This document shows, one piece after another, positions 1 to 5,947 of a stretch of 7,169 nt of DNA. The notes under the pieces are model-generated. The model ran no database searches. It was not told the DNA's origin and saw nothing but the letters and a program-made list of their open reading frames with translations. Each line of letters begins with the position of its first letter. Position 1 is the stretch's first letter. Source of the DNA: Methanoculleus sp. UBA208 (lineage in GTDB: Archaea > Halobacteriota > Methanomicrobia > Methanomicrobiales > Methanoculleaceae); NCBI RefSeq assembly GCF_002498065.1, contig NZ_DAFZ01000092.1, forward strand, positions 1 to 7,169, given 5' to 3'. Position numbers and translations under genes: made by a program.

Positions 1-46
1 TGAGAAACCCAAGGTTTCGAAATACGATGTTCCGACAGAACGGAGC
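1..46. repeat. Left-edge copy of the intergenic hairpin repeat family
   Basis: Two pieces here match pieces of the repeat mosaic at 5119-5716. At 4-18 a 6-bp stem with a 3-nt loop (GAAACC-CAA-GGTTTC) is a one-step-shorter version of the 7-bp hairpin at 5251-5267. At 29-46 the string GTTCCGACAGAACGGAGC matches, with one base missing, the reverse complement of 5138-5155. The element probably continues to the left of the window. It lies directly upstream of the first toxin-antitoxin pair. Confidence 0.6.
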
Positions 47-77
47 GGGCACCGGCCCTGTCGGGGGGGCCATTATG

Positions 78-109
78 GCACATTTATTCATTGTGACAAA
101 TGTGCACAT
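78..109. promoter_or_regulatory. Inverted repeat, candidate operator of the first toxin-antitoxin operon
   Basis: GCACATTT at 78-85 and AAATGTGC at 98-105 form a perfect 8-bp inverted repeat with a 12-nt spacer. The right arm runs into a perfect 10-bp palindrome, ATGTGCACAT, at 100-109. The block ends just before the TATA-like box at 111-119. Type II antitoxins commonly repress their own operon by binding a palindrome at the promoter, so this is a natural operator candidate. That role is inferred from position and symmetry. Confidence 0.45.
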
Positions 110-110
110 C

Positions 111-119
111 AATAAATAT
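111..119 (+). promoter_or_regulatory. TATA-like box of the first toxin-antitoxin operon
   Basis: AATAAATAT stands out as an AT-rich patch in GC-rich DNA. Its centre is 26 nt before the ATG at 141, the usual archaeal distance from TATA box to transcription start. Transcription could therefore begin at or next to the start codon, giving a leaderless or near-leaderless mRNA. Confidence 0.45.
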
Positions 120-140
120 CATAACGATCCACGGAGATGC

Positions 141-371
141 ATGTCTTCCGCCACAAGCGATGCCGGCAGCCAGATCAAGCGCATTCCCGTGAAAAAGCCT
201 ACCTGGAGGGACCTGCACGACCTCAAGGAGGCCGGAGAGAGCTATGATGAGCTGCTTGGCCGGATGATCCGGCGCGAGCGAGACTATCGCGACTGGAAGA
301 TGATCGTCGAGATCGAGGAGACCGGCGAGTTCGTAGCCTTCGACCCGGACGACCTCCTGCAGGACGACTGA
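141..371 (+). CDS. Putative type II antitoxin (archaeal VapB/RelB-like small protein)
   Basis: This is a 76-residue, strongly charged protein and the first gene of a toxin-antitoxin pair. The middle part (about residues 13-40) has the pattern of small archaeal antitoxins: a short basic strand (IKRIPVKKPTW), then a helix with L, L and GESYDELLGRMI. The family works by an N-terminal DNA-binding fold plus an acidic tail, here ending DPDDLLQDD, which would wrap the toxin. The frame is open from 27, but the ATG at 141 is preferred. It follows GGAG at 133-136, it lies 26 nt after a TATA-like box, and the residues upstream of it look like translated promoter DNA. The toxin gene follows after 21 nt. 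The antitoxin role rests on pattern and context; the DNA-binding part is not certain. Confidence 0.7.
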   Translation: MSSATSDAGSQIKRIPVKKPTWRDLHDLKEAGESYDELLGRMIRRERDYRDWKMIVEIEETGEFVAFDPDDLLQDD

Positions 372-392
372 GGCACCCTGGAGCAGGAGAGC

Positions 393-674
393 GTGTTCAC
401 CGTTCTGATCGAGAGGAAGGCACGGGAGCTCTTAAAGCGTCTCCCCCCAAAAACCCGGCGCATCGTCGTCGAAAAAATCCAGGAACTCGCGGAGGACCCG
501 TTTCCGGGAGGTAACAAGGAGAAACTTGAGTGTCCCCATCCCCCTGCAGTCTACCGCCTCCATATCAGCAGATCCTTCACTGTTTTTTATATCATCGAGC
601 ATCAGGAGAGCATCGTCAAGATCGAGAAGATCGTGACGATCGAGAGAGCACACAAGGAGTATTCACGCCGGTGA
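393..674 (+). CDS. RelE/ParE-family toxin
   Basis: This 93-residue protein has the RelE/ParE fold pattern. Two N-terminal helices carry LLKRLPPKTRRIVVEKIQEL and AEDPFPGG. Then comes the beta-sheet core, VYRLHISRSFTVFYII, and a last strand, IVKIEKIVTIERAHKEY, resembling the family's closing 'I.HR.evY' segment. RelE members cut mRNA on the ribosome and ParE members poison gyrase; sequence alone does not decide which this is. Basic residues at R59, R77 and K80 are candidates for RNA contact. The start codon is GTG, with GGAG at 386-389 and also at 380-383. The gene lies 21 nt behind the antitoxin and is surely co-transcribed with it. Codon use is less GC-rich than in the neighbouring aglB, as expected for an accessory module. 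Length is normal and no damage is visible. Confidence 0.85.
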   Translation: MFTVLIERKARELLKRLPPKTRRIVVEKIQELAEDPFPGGNKEKLECPHPPAVYRLHISRSFTVFYIIEHQESIVKIEKIVTIERAHKEYSRR

Positions 675-778
675 GGTCCCGGCCGGGGGAGAGGCGGGGT
701 GCTGGCCGCATCCCCACCCACACTGCAGGGGGATCATGTGGGAGCACGGAGCACGAATCCCGCCCCCAGTCGTACCCC

Positions 779-785
779 TTAATTA
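779..785 (+). promoter_or_regulatory. TATA-like box of aglB
   Basis: TTAATTA is the only AT-rich patch in the 141-bp gap before aglB. Its centre is about 34 nt before the ATG, which would place the transcription start near 808 and give a leader of about 8 nt. No Shine-Dalgarno sequence is visible ahead of the ATG, which fits a very short leader. The rest of the gap (675-778) is GC-rich and shows nothing further. Confidence 0.4.
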
Positions 786-815
786 CCGTCTGCCCCCAAG
801 ATCAACGTACGACCT

Positions 816-3248
816 ATGGCTCCCGCTGCACTCAAAGATCATAAAACCGTCCTCACCGCCGCCGCCCTGCTCATCTTCATGCTCGCGGCGGTGCTCCTCC
901 GCGCAATCCCCCACGCCGCGCTCGTCGACGGCTCGTTCACCAACCTCATCGGCGCCGACGCCTGGTACAACCTCCGCCAGATCGAGGTGATCGCGGCGAA
1001 CTACCCCGGCTACGCCTGGTTCGACCCGATGACCGCCTACCCGACGGGGAAAGAAGTCGCCTGGGGACCGCTCTTCCCGTTCATCACCGCCACCCTCTGC
1101 ATCGTCGCCGGAGCGGCCGCCCGGCCCGAGATCGTGTACGTCGCCGCGTGGGCCCCCCCGCTCCTCGCGGCCGCCGTCGTCCCGGTCGTCTACCTCACCG
1201 GAAAGACCCTCGCCGACAGGACGACCGGGCTCGTCGCCGCCGGGCTCATCGCGATCGTCTCGGCCTCGTTCTTCGCGCGGTCGATCTTCGGGTTCGTCGA
1301 CCACCACGTTGCGGAAACCCTCTTCTCCACCCTCTTCTGCCTCGCCTACATCACCGCGCTCGCGTACGCCGCCCGGCACCCGGTCTCGACGAAAAAGACA
1401 AAGACCATCCTCCCCGTCGCGCTCCTCGCCCTCGGCGCCGGGGCCGCATACCTCCTCGGCCTCCTCGTCATGCCGACGATGATCCTCTTCGCGCTCATCG
1501 CCGGGGTCTTCACGGTCATCCAGGCCGCGAGAAACCACCTCGACGGCACCGGGCCGGAAGGGCTCCTCCTCGTCAACGCCGTCACATTCGCCGTGCCGGC
1601 GATCTTCCTGCCGCTGTCCGGGTTCATGGTCGAGGGGATGTCGCTCTCGCTCTACTCCGTCGCCCACGTCTACGCCTACCTCCTCCTGATCGCCGCGACC
1701 GCCCTCCTCTCCGGCATCTCGCTGGCGCTCAAAGGAAAGCAGAACGAGTACCTCGGCGCCCTCGCAGTGCTCGGAGTTGCCGGCATCGCCTTCCTCACGC
1801 TCACCGATATCGGGCAGACGATGATGAGCGGCCTTACGGCGTTCTTCGGCCGGGATATGACCGCCACCGCCATCCGGGAAATGGGGGCCTGGGATCTCTC
1901 CCTCGCGTGGCAGAGCTTCAACGTCGGCCTCCTCCTCATCCCCGCCGGGCTCGTCCTCCTCGCCCTCAGGCTCCGGCGGGAGAACCGGCCCGAACTCCTC
2001 TTTACAATCGTCTGGTCGGTCGTCATCCTGGTCGCGACCATCCAGCACCTGCGGTTCGAGTACTACCTGGCCGTGAACCTCGCGCTCCTCGCGGCGATCG
2101 TCGTCGCGTGGGCGCTCGACTACGGGCTCGAGAAGACCGCCGCATACCTCCGGGAGCCCGAGGGCAAAAAGAAGAAGAAAACGCGTCCCGCCGCCGAGGT
2201 CGCCGCCGTCGGGATCGCCGTCCTCCTCACCGTGGCTCTTGTCGGCGCATCGGCCTCGGAAAACATCGGCTACGCGCAGAACGGCGTCCCCCGCACCATG
2301 CTCGCCGAAGACTGGCGCAACGCCCTCGAGTGGATGGGCGAAAATACCCCCGACCCCGGCGTGGACTACTACACGATCTACGAGGAGAACGGCTTCACCT
2401 ACCCCGAAGGGTCATACGGCGTCATGTCCTGGTGGGACTACGGCCACTGGATCACCTTCATCGGACAACGGATCCCGGTCACCAACCCCTTCCAGGACAA
2501 CGTCCGCAGCGCCAGCGGGTTCTTCCTCGCGACAAGTGAAGAGAAGGCCGACGCGGTTGGGTCCCGCTACGTCGTCACCGACGGCAGGATGGCCGCCGAG
2601 GGGTTCCCGGCCATCGCCTTATGGCAGGACGCGGCGACGGGAACCACCCCCTACGCAACGCCCCTTCTTGTCGCGGTGGGAGGAGACGCCTATCGCATCG
2701 AGCCGTTCTACCGGGAGGACTTCTACAAAACCATGGCGGTGCGGCTGCAGGCCCTCGACGGGACGCTCGTGGAGCCGGAGAAGGCCCTCTACATCGAGTA
2801 CGACACCAGGTCGGTCCCGGAGACCGGGTATCCGCTCCTCACCGGGAGCAAAGAGATGAGCCCGGCGGAGGCGCAGGCGGCGGCCGATGCCTACAAAGGA
2901 TCGGGCAAGGCCGCGGTCTTCGGGACCGATGCCGCCACCCCGCCCGGAACCGTCCCGGCGCTCAGGCACTACCGGCTTGTCTACGAGTCCTCGCCGGACC
3001 CCGCGACGAGCGTCAAGATCTTTGAGCGTGTCGAGGGCGCCGTGATCCCCGGCGAGGGCGTCATCGAGGTCACGGTCGCCACCAACACCGGCCGGGAGTT
3101 CGTCTACCGGCAGGCAAGCGAGAACGGGACGTTTGTCGTCCCCTACTCCACGACAGGCAACCCCTACGGCGTGAAGACCGCCGGGAATTACCGGATCGGG
3201 AACGAGGAGTTCACGGTGACCGAGGAGGCCGTGATGGGGGGAGCGTAG
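816..3248 (+). CDS. aglB: Archaeal oligosaccharyltransferase AglB (STT3 family)
   Basis: AglB moves a lipid-linked glycan onto Asn in N-X-S/T sequons of secreted and S-layer proteins, acting at the outer face of the membrane. The 810 residues split into a membrane part (about 1-480, roughly a dozen hydrophobic segments) and an outer catalytic-support part. Family motifs are clear. D48 in GADAWYNL is the first acidic metal-site motif. D162-H-H-164 in FVDHHVAE is the second. TAIRE (351-355, E355) fits the loop glutamate. R413 in HLRFEYYLAVN is the usual conserved arginine. WWDYG (539-543) reads the sequon Ser/Thr. DGRMAAEGF (589-597) fits the variant DK/MI motif. A lysine run (451-455) sits in the loop before the last membrane segment. 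Residues 741-800 form a beta-rich C-terminal module seen in methanogen AglBs. The gene is single with its own promoter and overlaps the convergent downstream gene by 38 bp. It appears intact. Confidence 0.95.
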   Translation: MAPAALKDHKTVLTAAALLIFMLAAVLLRAIPHAALVDGSFTNLIGADAWYNLRQIEVIAANYPGYAWFDPMTAYPTGKEVAWGPLFPFITATLCIVAGAAARPEIVYVAAWAPPLLAAAVVPVVYLTGKTLADRTTGLVAAGLIAIVSASFFARSIFGFVDHHVAETLFSTLFCLAYITALAYAARHPVSTKKTKTILPVALLALGAGAAYLLGLLVMPTMILFALIAGVFTVIQAARNHLDGTGPEGLLLVNAVTFAVPAIFLPLSGFMVEGMSLSLYSVAHVYAYLLLIAATALLSGISLALKGKQNEYLGALAVLGVAGIAFLTLTDIGQTMMSGLTAFFGRDMTATAIREMGAWDLSLAWQSFNVGLLLIPAGLVLLALRLRRENRPELLFTIVWSVVILVATIQHLRFEYYLAVNLALLAAIVVAWALDYGLEKTAAYLREPEGKKKKKTRPAAEVAAVGIAVLLTVALVGASASENIGYAQNGVPRTMLAEDWRNALEWMGENTPDPGVDYYTIYEENGFTYPEGSYGVMSWWDYGHWITFIGQRIPVTNPFQDNVRSASGFFLATSEEKADAVGSRYVVTDGRMAAEGFPAIALWQDAATGTTPYATPLLVAVGGDAYRIEPFYREDFYKTMAVRLQALDGTLVEPEKALYIEYDTRSVPETGYPLLTGSKEMSPAEAQAAADAYKGSGKAAVFGTDAATPPGTVPALRHYRLVYESSPDPATSVKIFERVEGAVIPGEGVIEVTVATNTGREFVYRQASENGTFVVPYSTTGNPYGVKTAGNYRIGNEEFTVTEEAVMGGA

Positions 3249-3813
3249 CCCCCCGGACGCAGAGGAGCCTTCGCACCGCGGTTCCGTTCGTCGCGACCGC
3301 GAGGATGACGAGTGCCGGGAGAACGAAACCCGTCACCAGCCCGATGATGATGACCGCAAGCCGCTCCGGCCGGGCGAAGAGGCCGGCCCGGCACTCGACC
3401 CCGAGCCCCTCGGCCCGGGCCCGGGCGTAGCTGACCATCAGCGAGCCGATAGCGGCGAAGAACGCGGCCTCGACGCCCCAGGGTGTCCCCGCCCCCGCGT
3501 AGTAGATGACCAGCCCCCCGTAGACCGCAGCCTCGGCGTAGCGGTCCAGGAACGAGTCGAAGAACGCGCCATAGAGTGAAGCGGCCCCGGTCGCGCGGGC
3601 GAGCGCCCCGTCGAGGGCGTCGAAGACGCAGGATGCGGCGACGACGAGCCCGGCAAAGAAGAACGATCCTGAAGCACAAAGGACGCCCGCAGCCGCCATC
3701 CCGAGAAAACCGAACAGGGTGAGGGTGTTCGGGGTCGCCCCCGTCCGGGCGACGAGGGCCGCGATTCGCGTGAGCGCCCCGCTCGTCCGTGCCCGGAGGT
3801 GCTCCTCGATCAC
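3211..3813 (-). CDS. CDP-alcohol phosphatidyltransferase, probably archaetidylinositol phosphate synthase
   Basis: This 200-residue membrane enzyme has the complete CDP-alcohol phosphatidyltransferase signature D-G-x2-A-R-x8-G-x3-D-x3-D, read as DALDGALAR, then G, then DSFLD. The acidic residues are D65, D68, D86 and D90. They hold the metal that activates CDP-archaeol for attack by the alcohol. Downstream, SYARARAEGLG and ARPERLAVIII resemble inositol-phosphate-using members, so archaetidylinositol phosphate synthase is favoured. The exact alcohol is inferred. About five to six hydrophobic helices flank the motif. The frame stays open to 3996, but the GTG at 3813 is chosen because GGGGTGA (3821-3827 on the other strand) sits 7 nt before it and the homology begins there. 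Upstream codons translate through a palindrome. The last 20 residues look unconserved, and the stop lies inside the aglB 3' end. Confidence 0.85.
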   Translation of the reverse strand: MIEEHLRARTSGALTRIAALVARTGATPNTLTLFGFLGMAAAGVLCASGSFFFAGLVVAASCVFDALDGALARATGAASLYGAFFDSFLDRYAEAAVYGGLVIYYAGAGTPWGVEAAFFAAIGSLMVSYARARAEGLGVECRAGLFARPERLAVIIIGLVTGFVLPALVILAVATNGTAVRRLLCVRGATLPPSRPPRSP

Positions 3814-3880
3814 CGGCCCGTCACCCCGGAGAGTTGATCCGCGACCGCCGCCGACCGTACCATGGCAGGGGATCGTCGCT

Positions 3881-3908
3881 CCCGGGAGATAAGGGTGTCT
3901 CTCCCGGG
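3881..3908 (-). promoter_or_regulatory. Leader hairpin upstream of the CDP-alcohol phosphatidyltransferase
   Basis: A perfect 9-bp inverted repeat (CCCGGGAGA and TCTCCCGGG, 10-nt spacer) lies between the AT-rich palindrome and the GTG start at 3813. If transcription starts from the palindrome's TATA, this is at the 5' end of the mRNA or overlaps the transcription start. The arm at 3900-3908 can also pair at 8 of 9 positions with 3824-3832, which contains most of the ribosome-binding site. A structural or regulatory role is inferred. Confidence 0.4.
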
Positions 3909-3915
3909 CCGGGTA

Positions 3916-3950
3916 ATGATTATATCCATAATAATTATGGATATAATCAT
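3916..3950. promoter_or_regulatory. Perfect 35-bp AT-rich palindrome containing TATA boxes
   Basis: Two 17-bp arms, ATGATTATATCCATAAT (3916-3932) and its exact reverse complement (3934-3950), flank one central base. Each arm carries a TTATAT core, so a TATA box can be read in both directions. It is the only AT-rich stretch in the 237-bp gap and lies 103 nt before the start of the CDP-alcohol phosphatidyltransferase, whose promoter it most likely holds. The perfect symmetry goes beyond what a promoter needs and suggests an operator for a dimeric regulator, or a bidirectional promoter. Confidence 0.6.
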
Positions 3951-3973
3951 CCTGCCGCTCGGTGACAGGAAGC

Positions 3974-3998
3974 GGGTGTTCCGGCAGCCGGAGCACCC
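3974..3998 (-). other. GC-rich hairpin downstream of hepT
   Basis: Arms of 11 nt (3974-3984 and 3988-3998) close on a CAG loop with one imperfect pair, a G-U wobble if read on the + strand and a C-A mismatch on the - strand. It lies 52 nt past the hepT stop. There is no T tract after it, so it is not a typical terminator. It could mark the 3' end of the mntA-hepT mRNA or be a stray structural repeat. Confidence 0.3.
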
Positions 3999-4050
3999 GT
4001 ATACCGTGGACTTCGGGGACGGGAGAGGCCTGGAGAGCGGGAGAGAGTCT

Positions 4051-4479
4051 TCACTCCCTCTGCAGGGCACGGATATACTCGGCGAGGAACTGCTCAATGT
4101 CGCCGACATCCTCCTGGAGCAGGTCGTAGATCCTGTCGTTGTCGATATCCCAATAGATGTGGATCAACCGATTCCTGAACCGGGCCATCATCTGCAGGCG
4201 TTCTCCAAGGTCCTCGTCGAAGAACCCGTGCTCCTGCATAATACGAAATGTATCGGCATAATTTTCAGGTATTTCCCATCGATTCTTCGTGATCGCATGG
4301 TTGGCGAGGTCGATGGCCGCCTCGATGCCGACGATGAGGTGATACTTCGCGCTTGCAACAAGGTGAGGATCTCCTGTAAATACCTGCCTCGGTAGTCGAC
4401 CCAGTTCCCGGAGCCTCTCACAGGCCTGCATCAGCTCCGATGACAGCGCAGTAACCTTCTCCTCATCGTAGGAGACCAA
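4051..4479 (-). CDS. hepT: HEPN-domain toxin HepT
   Basis: HepT is a HEPN-fold RNase toxin; its partner MntA blocks it by adding AMP to a tyrosine. This 142-residue protein is all-helical in pattern and carries the full R-x4-H-x-Y motif in RNRLIHIYWDID: R102 and H107 form the RNase site, and Y109 is the expected AMP acceptor. The region around KYHLIVGIEAAIDLANHAI (about residues 45-63) is the typical HEPN helix before it. The start is an unusual TTG at 4477-4479. It is chosen because a perfect AGGAGG (4487-4492 on the other strand) sits 7 nt before it and because it restores the conserved N-terminus; the first ATG would drop 16 residues. The ribosome-binding site lies inside the end of mntA, and the genes overlap by 17 bp, so translation is likely coupled. 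Intact. Confidence 0.88.
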   Translation of the reverse strand: MVSYDEEKVTALSSELMQACERLRELGRLPRQVFTGDPHLVASAKYHLIVGIEAAIDLANHAITKNRWEIPENYADTFRIMQEHGFFDEDLGERLQMMARFRNRLIHIYWDIDNDRIYDLLQEDVGDIEQFLAEYIRALQRE

Positions 4480-4888
4480 GGGCTTCCCTCCTGTAGCGCT
4501 CCCGGTGATAGGAGAAATCGTGATACTCGGCGAGAATCCTGCAGACAAACTCGCAGCGCGTCTCCTCATCGCGGGATACCAGGATCTCCCCGGTACGGAG
4601 GACCGTGAACGCGAACGAAAGCGGCGCCGCGGTGAGCACCCGTACATCGATAGGCACCCCGGCAACCTCCTCCAGTTCCTGTTCAAGCGCCAGTTCGTAC
4701 CGGAGCGGGTCGGATGACCCGGCGCTGCTGTCCGCGAGGAAGACAGCGATATCGATGTCGCGGAAGGGACCCTGCACAAAGGAGCCGTATACGTACGCGA
4801 AGAGGATCTCCCCCTTCTCCTCCAGTCGAACGGCGAGAAGAGTGCGGAGGCGCTGTTTCTCTTCCGGGGAGAGGTTCCGGGGTCTCAT
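4463..4888 (-). CDS. mntA: MntA-type minimal nucleotidyltransferase antitoxin
   Basis: This is a 141-residue member of the pol-beta nucleotidyltransferase superfamily. The signature GSFVQGPFRDIDIAVF carries G35-S36 and the metal-binding D44 and D46; the third acidic residue is D81 in PIDVRVL. In characterised pairs this enzyme AMPylates the HEPN partner on the tyrosine of its R-x4-H-x-Y motif, and that target is present in the adjoining gene. The fold is preceded by a helical start, LSPEEKQRLRTLLAVRL. The frame is open to 5023, but the ATG at 4886-4888 is chosen because homology starts there and a TATA-like box lies 26 nt before it, implying a leaderless mRNA; no ribosome-binding site is seen. 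It is first in the two-gene operon, the usual order for this antitoxin-toxin pair. All catalytic residues are present, so the pair should be active. Confidence 0.88.
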   Translation of the reverse strand: MRPRNLSPEEKQRLRTLLAVRLEEKGEILFAYVYGSFVQGPFRDIDIAVFLADSSAGSSDPLRYELALEQELEEVAGVPIDVRVLTAAPLSFAFTVLRTGEILVSRDEETRCEFVCRILAEYHDFSYHRERYRREALGLLR

Positions 4889-4910
4889 CGGAGAGAGATC
4901 GGCGCCGGCG

Positions 4911-4916
4911 GATAAA
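4911..4916 (-). promoter_or_regulatory. TATA-like box of mntA-hepT
   Basis: GATAAA (TTTATC on the coding strand, within TCTTTATCC) is centred about 26 nt before the mntA ATG at 4888. That spacing puts the transcription start on the start codon, which agrees with the lack of a ribosome-binding site. No palindrome that could act as an operator is seen at this promoter. From here to 5118 nothing else is recognisable. Confidence 0.45.
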
Positions 4917-5118
4917 GACCTTGTGCCGCAGGGAGAGGCAAACGGTTTTGCAGGCACTCTCCGCAACGTTCGTCGAGAGATCCCTGTTCCTGGGCTCTGT
5001 TGAAACCCTGTTCCGATCTTCATCCGTTCCCTGATGAGGGCGGTGCCACACCAGGCCTGTCCCCGGGCCGACCTTTTTTCTCGGGCATGTCCTCATGCCG
5101 TGGACCGTGGTGGCCTGC

Positions 5119-5716
5119 GCACCTAGCGGTGCTCGAGCTCCGTTCCTGTCGGAACCTCGCTTATCGCCATTGGGGGAACGACTGTCCGCAGGACGCGACA
5201 GTTCGCTAGAACTGGAGCGTGAGCACCGAAGGTGCGAGACAGGAGTTCGAGAAACCCAAAGGGTTTCGCTGTGTGAGCGAAAGCGAACACGAGAAGACCG
5301 AAGGGCTTCGCTGTGGGGCTGACGGGGAGGACGACGTTCCGAAGCGCGACTGGCCGGAGGGCAGGAGCGTGAGCACCGAAGGTGCGAAGGAACGGAGTTC
5401 GACCACCGTCAGGTGGGGAGTGCGAGCGAAGCGAGCTTGAGCACCGTTAGGTGCGAGGGGGTCTCCCCCTCCCCTGTCTCCACGTTGTAATGGATCCCTG
5501 TAACCCCCACCACCCGCGCTTCGCGCTCCTCCTCCGCACCTTCGGTGCTCAAACTCCTTCCCCTGCGGGGAAGTCGTTCCGCCCCCAGGGGGGCGGGCAG
5601 TGCGTGGCGATTGCGATGGTTCGCTACGCGACTGACCAGAGGCCGGGAGCGTGAGCACCGTGAGGCATGAGCACCGAAGGTGCGAACATCCGGAGCACGA
5701 GCACCGCACGTGCGCA
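5119..5716. repeat. Mosaic of short hairpins, intergenic repeat cluster
   Basis: About 600 bp with no credible gene is built from recurring small stem-loops. The main unit is a 5-bp stem GCACC/GGTGC with a 3- or 4-nt loop, perfect at 5119-5132, 5223-5235, 5373-5385, 5441-5454, 5536-5548 and 5671-5683. A swapped-end version (CCACC/GGTGG) is at 5403-5416 and a worn copy at 5701-5713. Longer hairpins, each a 7-bp stem with a 3-nt loop, lie at 5251-5267 (GAAACCC-AAA-GGGTTTC), 5455-5471 (GAGGGGG-TCT-CCCCCTC) and 5557-5573 (CTTCCCC-TGC-GGGGAAG). The block at 5248-5274 is repeated with changes at 5290-5316. The stretch at 5214-5237 recurs exactly at 5364-5387, and at 5646-5685 it is split by a 16-bp insertion. 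The copies at 5119 and 5536 may be in the opposite orientation. Open frames across it are repetitive and are not counted as genes. Confidence 0.8.
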
Positions 5717-5784
5717 ACTCGGTGGAAAGCCATGCCTCTGAGTTACCCCTGACTGCAGCCATCTGGAGCAAGCAAGCGGGTTTC

Positions 5785-5825
5785 AACAAGGCCTGTTCCT
5801 GCATAGTACGAAACGGGTCGGCACA
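5785..5825 (-). pseudogene. Decayed fragment of a HEPN (hepT-like) gene
   Basis: This stretch aligns without gaps to 4220-4260 inside hepT, including TCCTGCATA, TACGAAA and TCGGCA. About three quarters of the bases match by eye. On the minus strand it reads ADPFRTMQEQ where hepT has ADTFRIMQEH, in the same orientation. Upstream the similarity fades within a few codons, and downstream there is no R-x4-H-x-Y motif. It is therefore a remnant, probably of an older MntA-HepT module, lying just past the hairpin mosaic. It is too divergent to be a fresh duplicate of the intact gene. The rest of 5717-5947 shows only the T tract near arsM. Confidence 0.55.
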
Positions 5826-5909
5826 GGATGGGTCCCGTCCCGCCACCCTGGCCGTCCCATCCCGGAATACTGGAGTGGAGGAGGCAGCGGGCCGTGCAGA
5901 CCCGCGGGA

Positions 5910-5939
5910 GGGAGCGTAACTCCCGGACCGCAAAAATAA
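5910..5939 (-). terminator. Candidate terminator of the arsM operon
   Basis: Eight nucleotides after the arsM stop codon, the coding strand reads TTATTTTT (5932-5939), the only T-rich run in the area. Archaeal RNA polymerase stops at such tracts without needing a hairpin. A 5-bp hairpin (GGGAG at 5910-5914, CTCCC at 5920-5924) follows it. Confidence 0.45.
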
Positions 5940-5947
5940 GGAAGTGT

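Noticed and set aside
783..2048. 421-residue open frame on the minus strand opposite aglB
   Set aside because: It is a shadow of the GC-rich aglB codons. It is dominated by E, D, G and R, with no domain pattern, and AglB on the other strand is unmistakable.
1148..2539. 463-residue plus-strand frame within aglB
   Set aside because: It is an Arg/Pro/His-rich out-of-frame reading of aglB with no recognisable domain.
3188..3679. Alternative minus-strand frame of 163 residues overlapping the CDP-alcohol phosphatidyltransferase
   Set aside because: It is Arg/Gly/Pro-rich, out of frame and without motif; the other frame has the full catalytic signature.
3862..4395. 177-residue plus-strand frame opposite hepT
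   Set aside because: It reads through the 35-bp palindrome and then antisense to hepT. It has no domain pattern, and hepT has its motif and ribosome-binding site on the other strand.
5119..5716. CRISPR array
   Set aside because: Repeats are short hairpins of varied spacing and orientation, without a constant repeat length or equal-sized spacers.
4998..5788. Inverted 11-mer TGTTGAAACCC (4998-5008) and GGGTTTCAACA (5778-5788) bounding the mosaic
   Set aside because: It might suggest ends of a mobile element, but the arms are short, no target duplication is seen beside them, and no transposase lies between. Left as a coincidence unless found in other copies.
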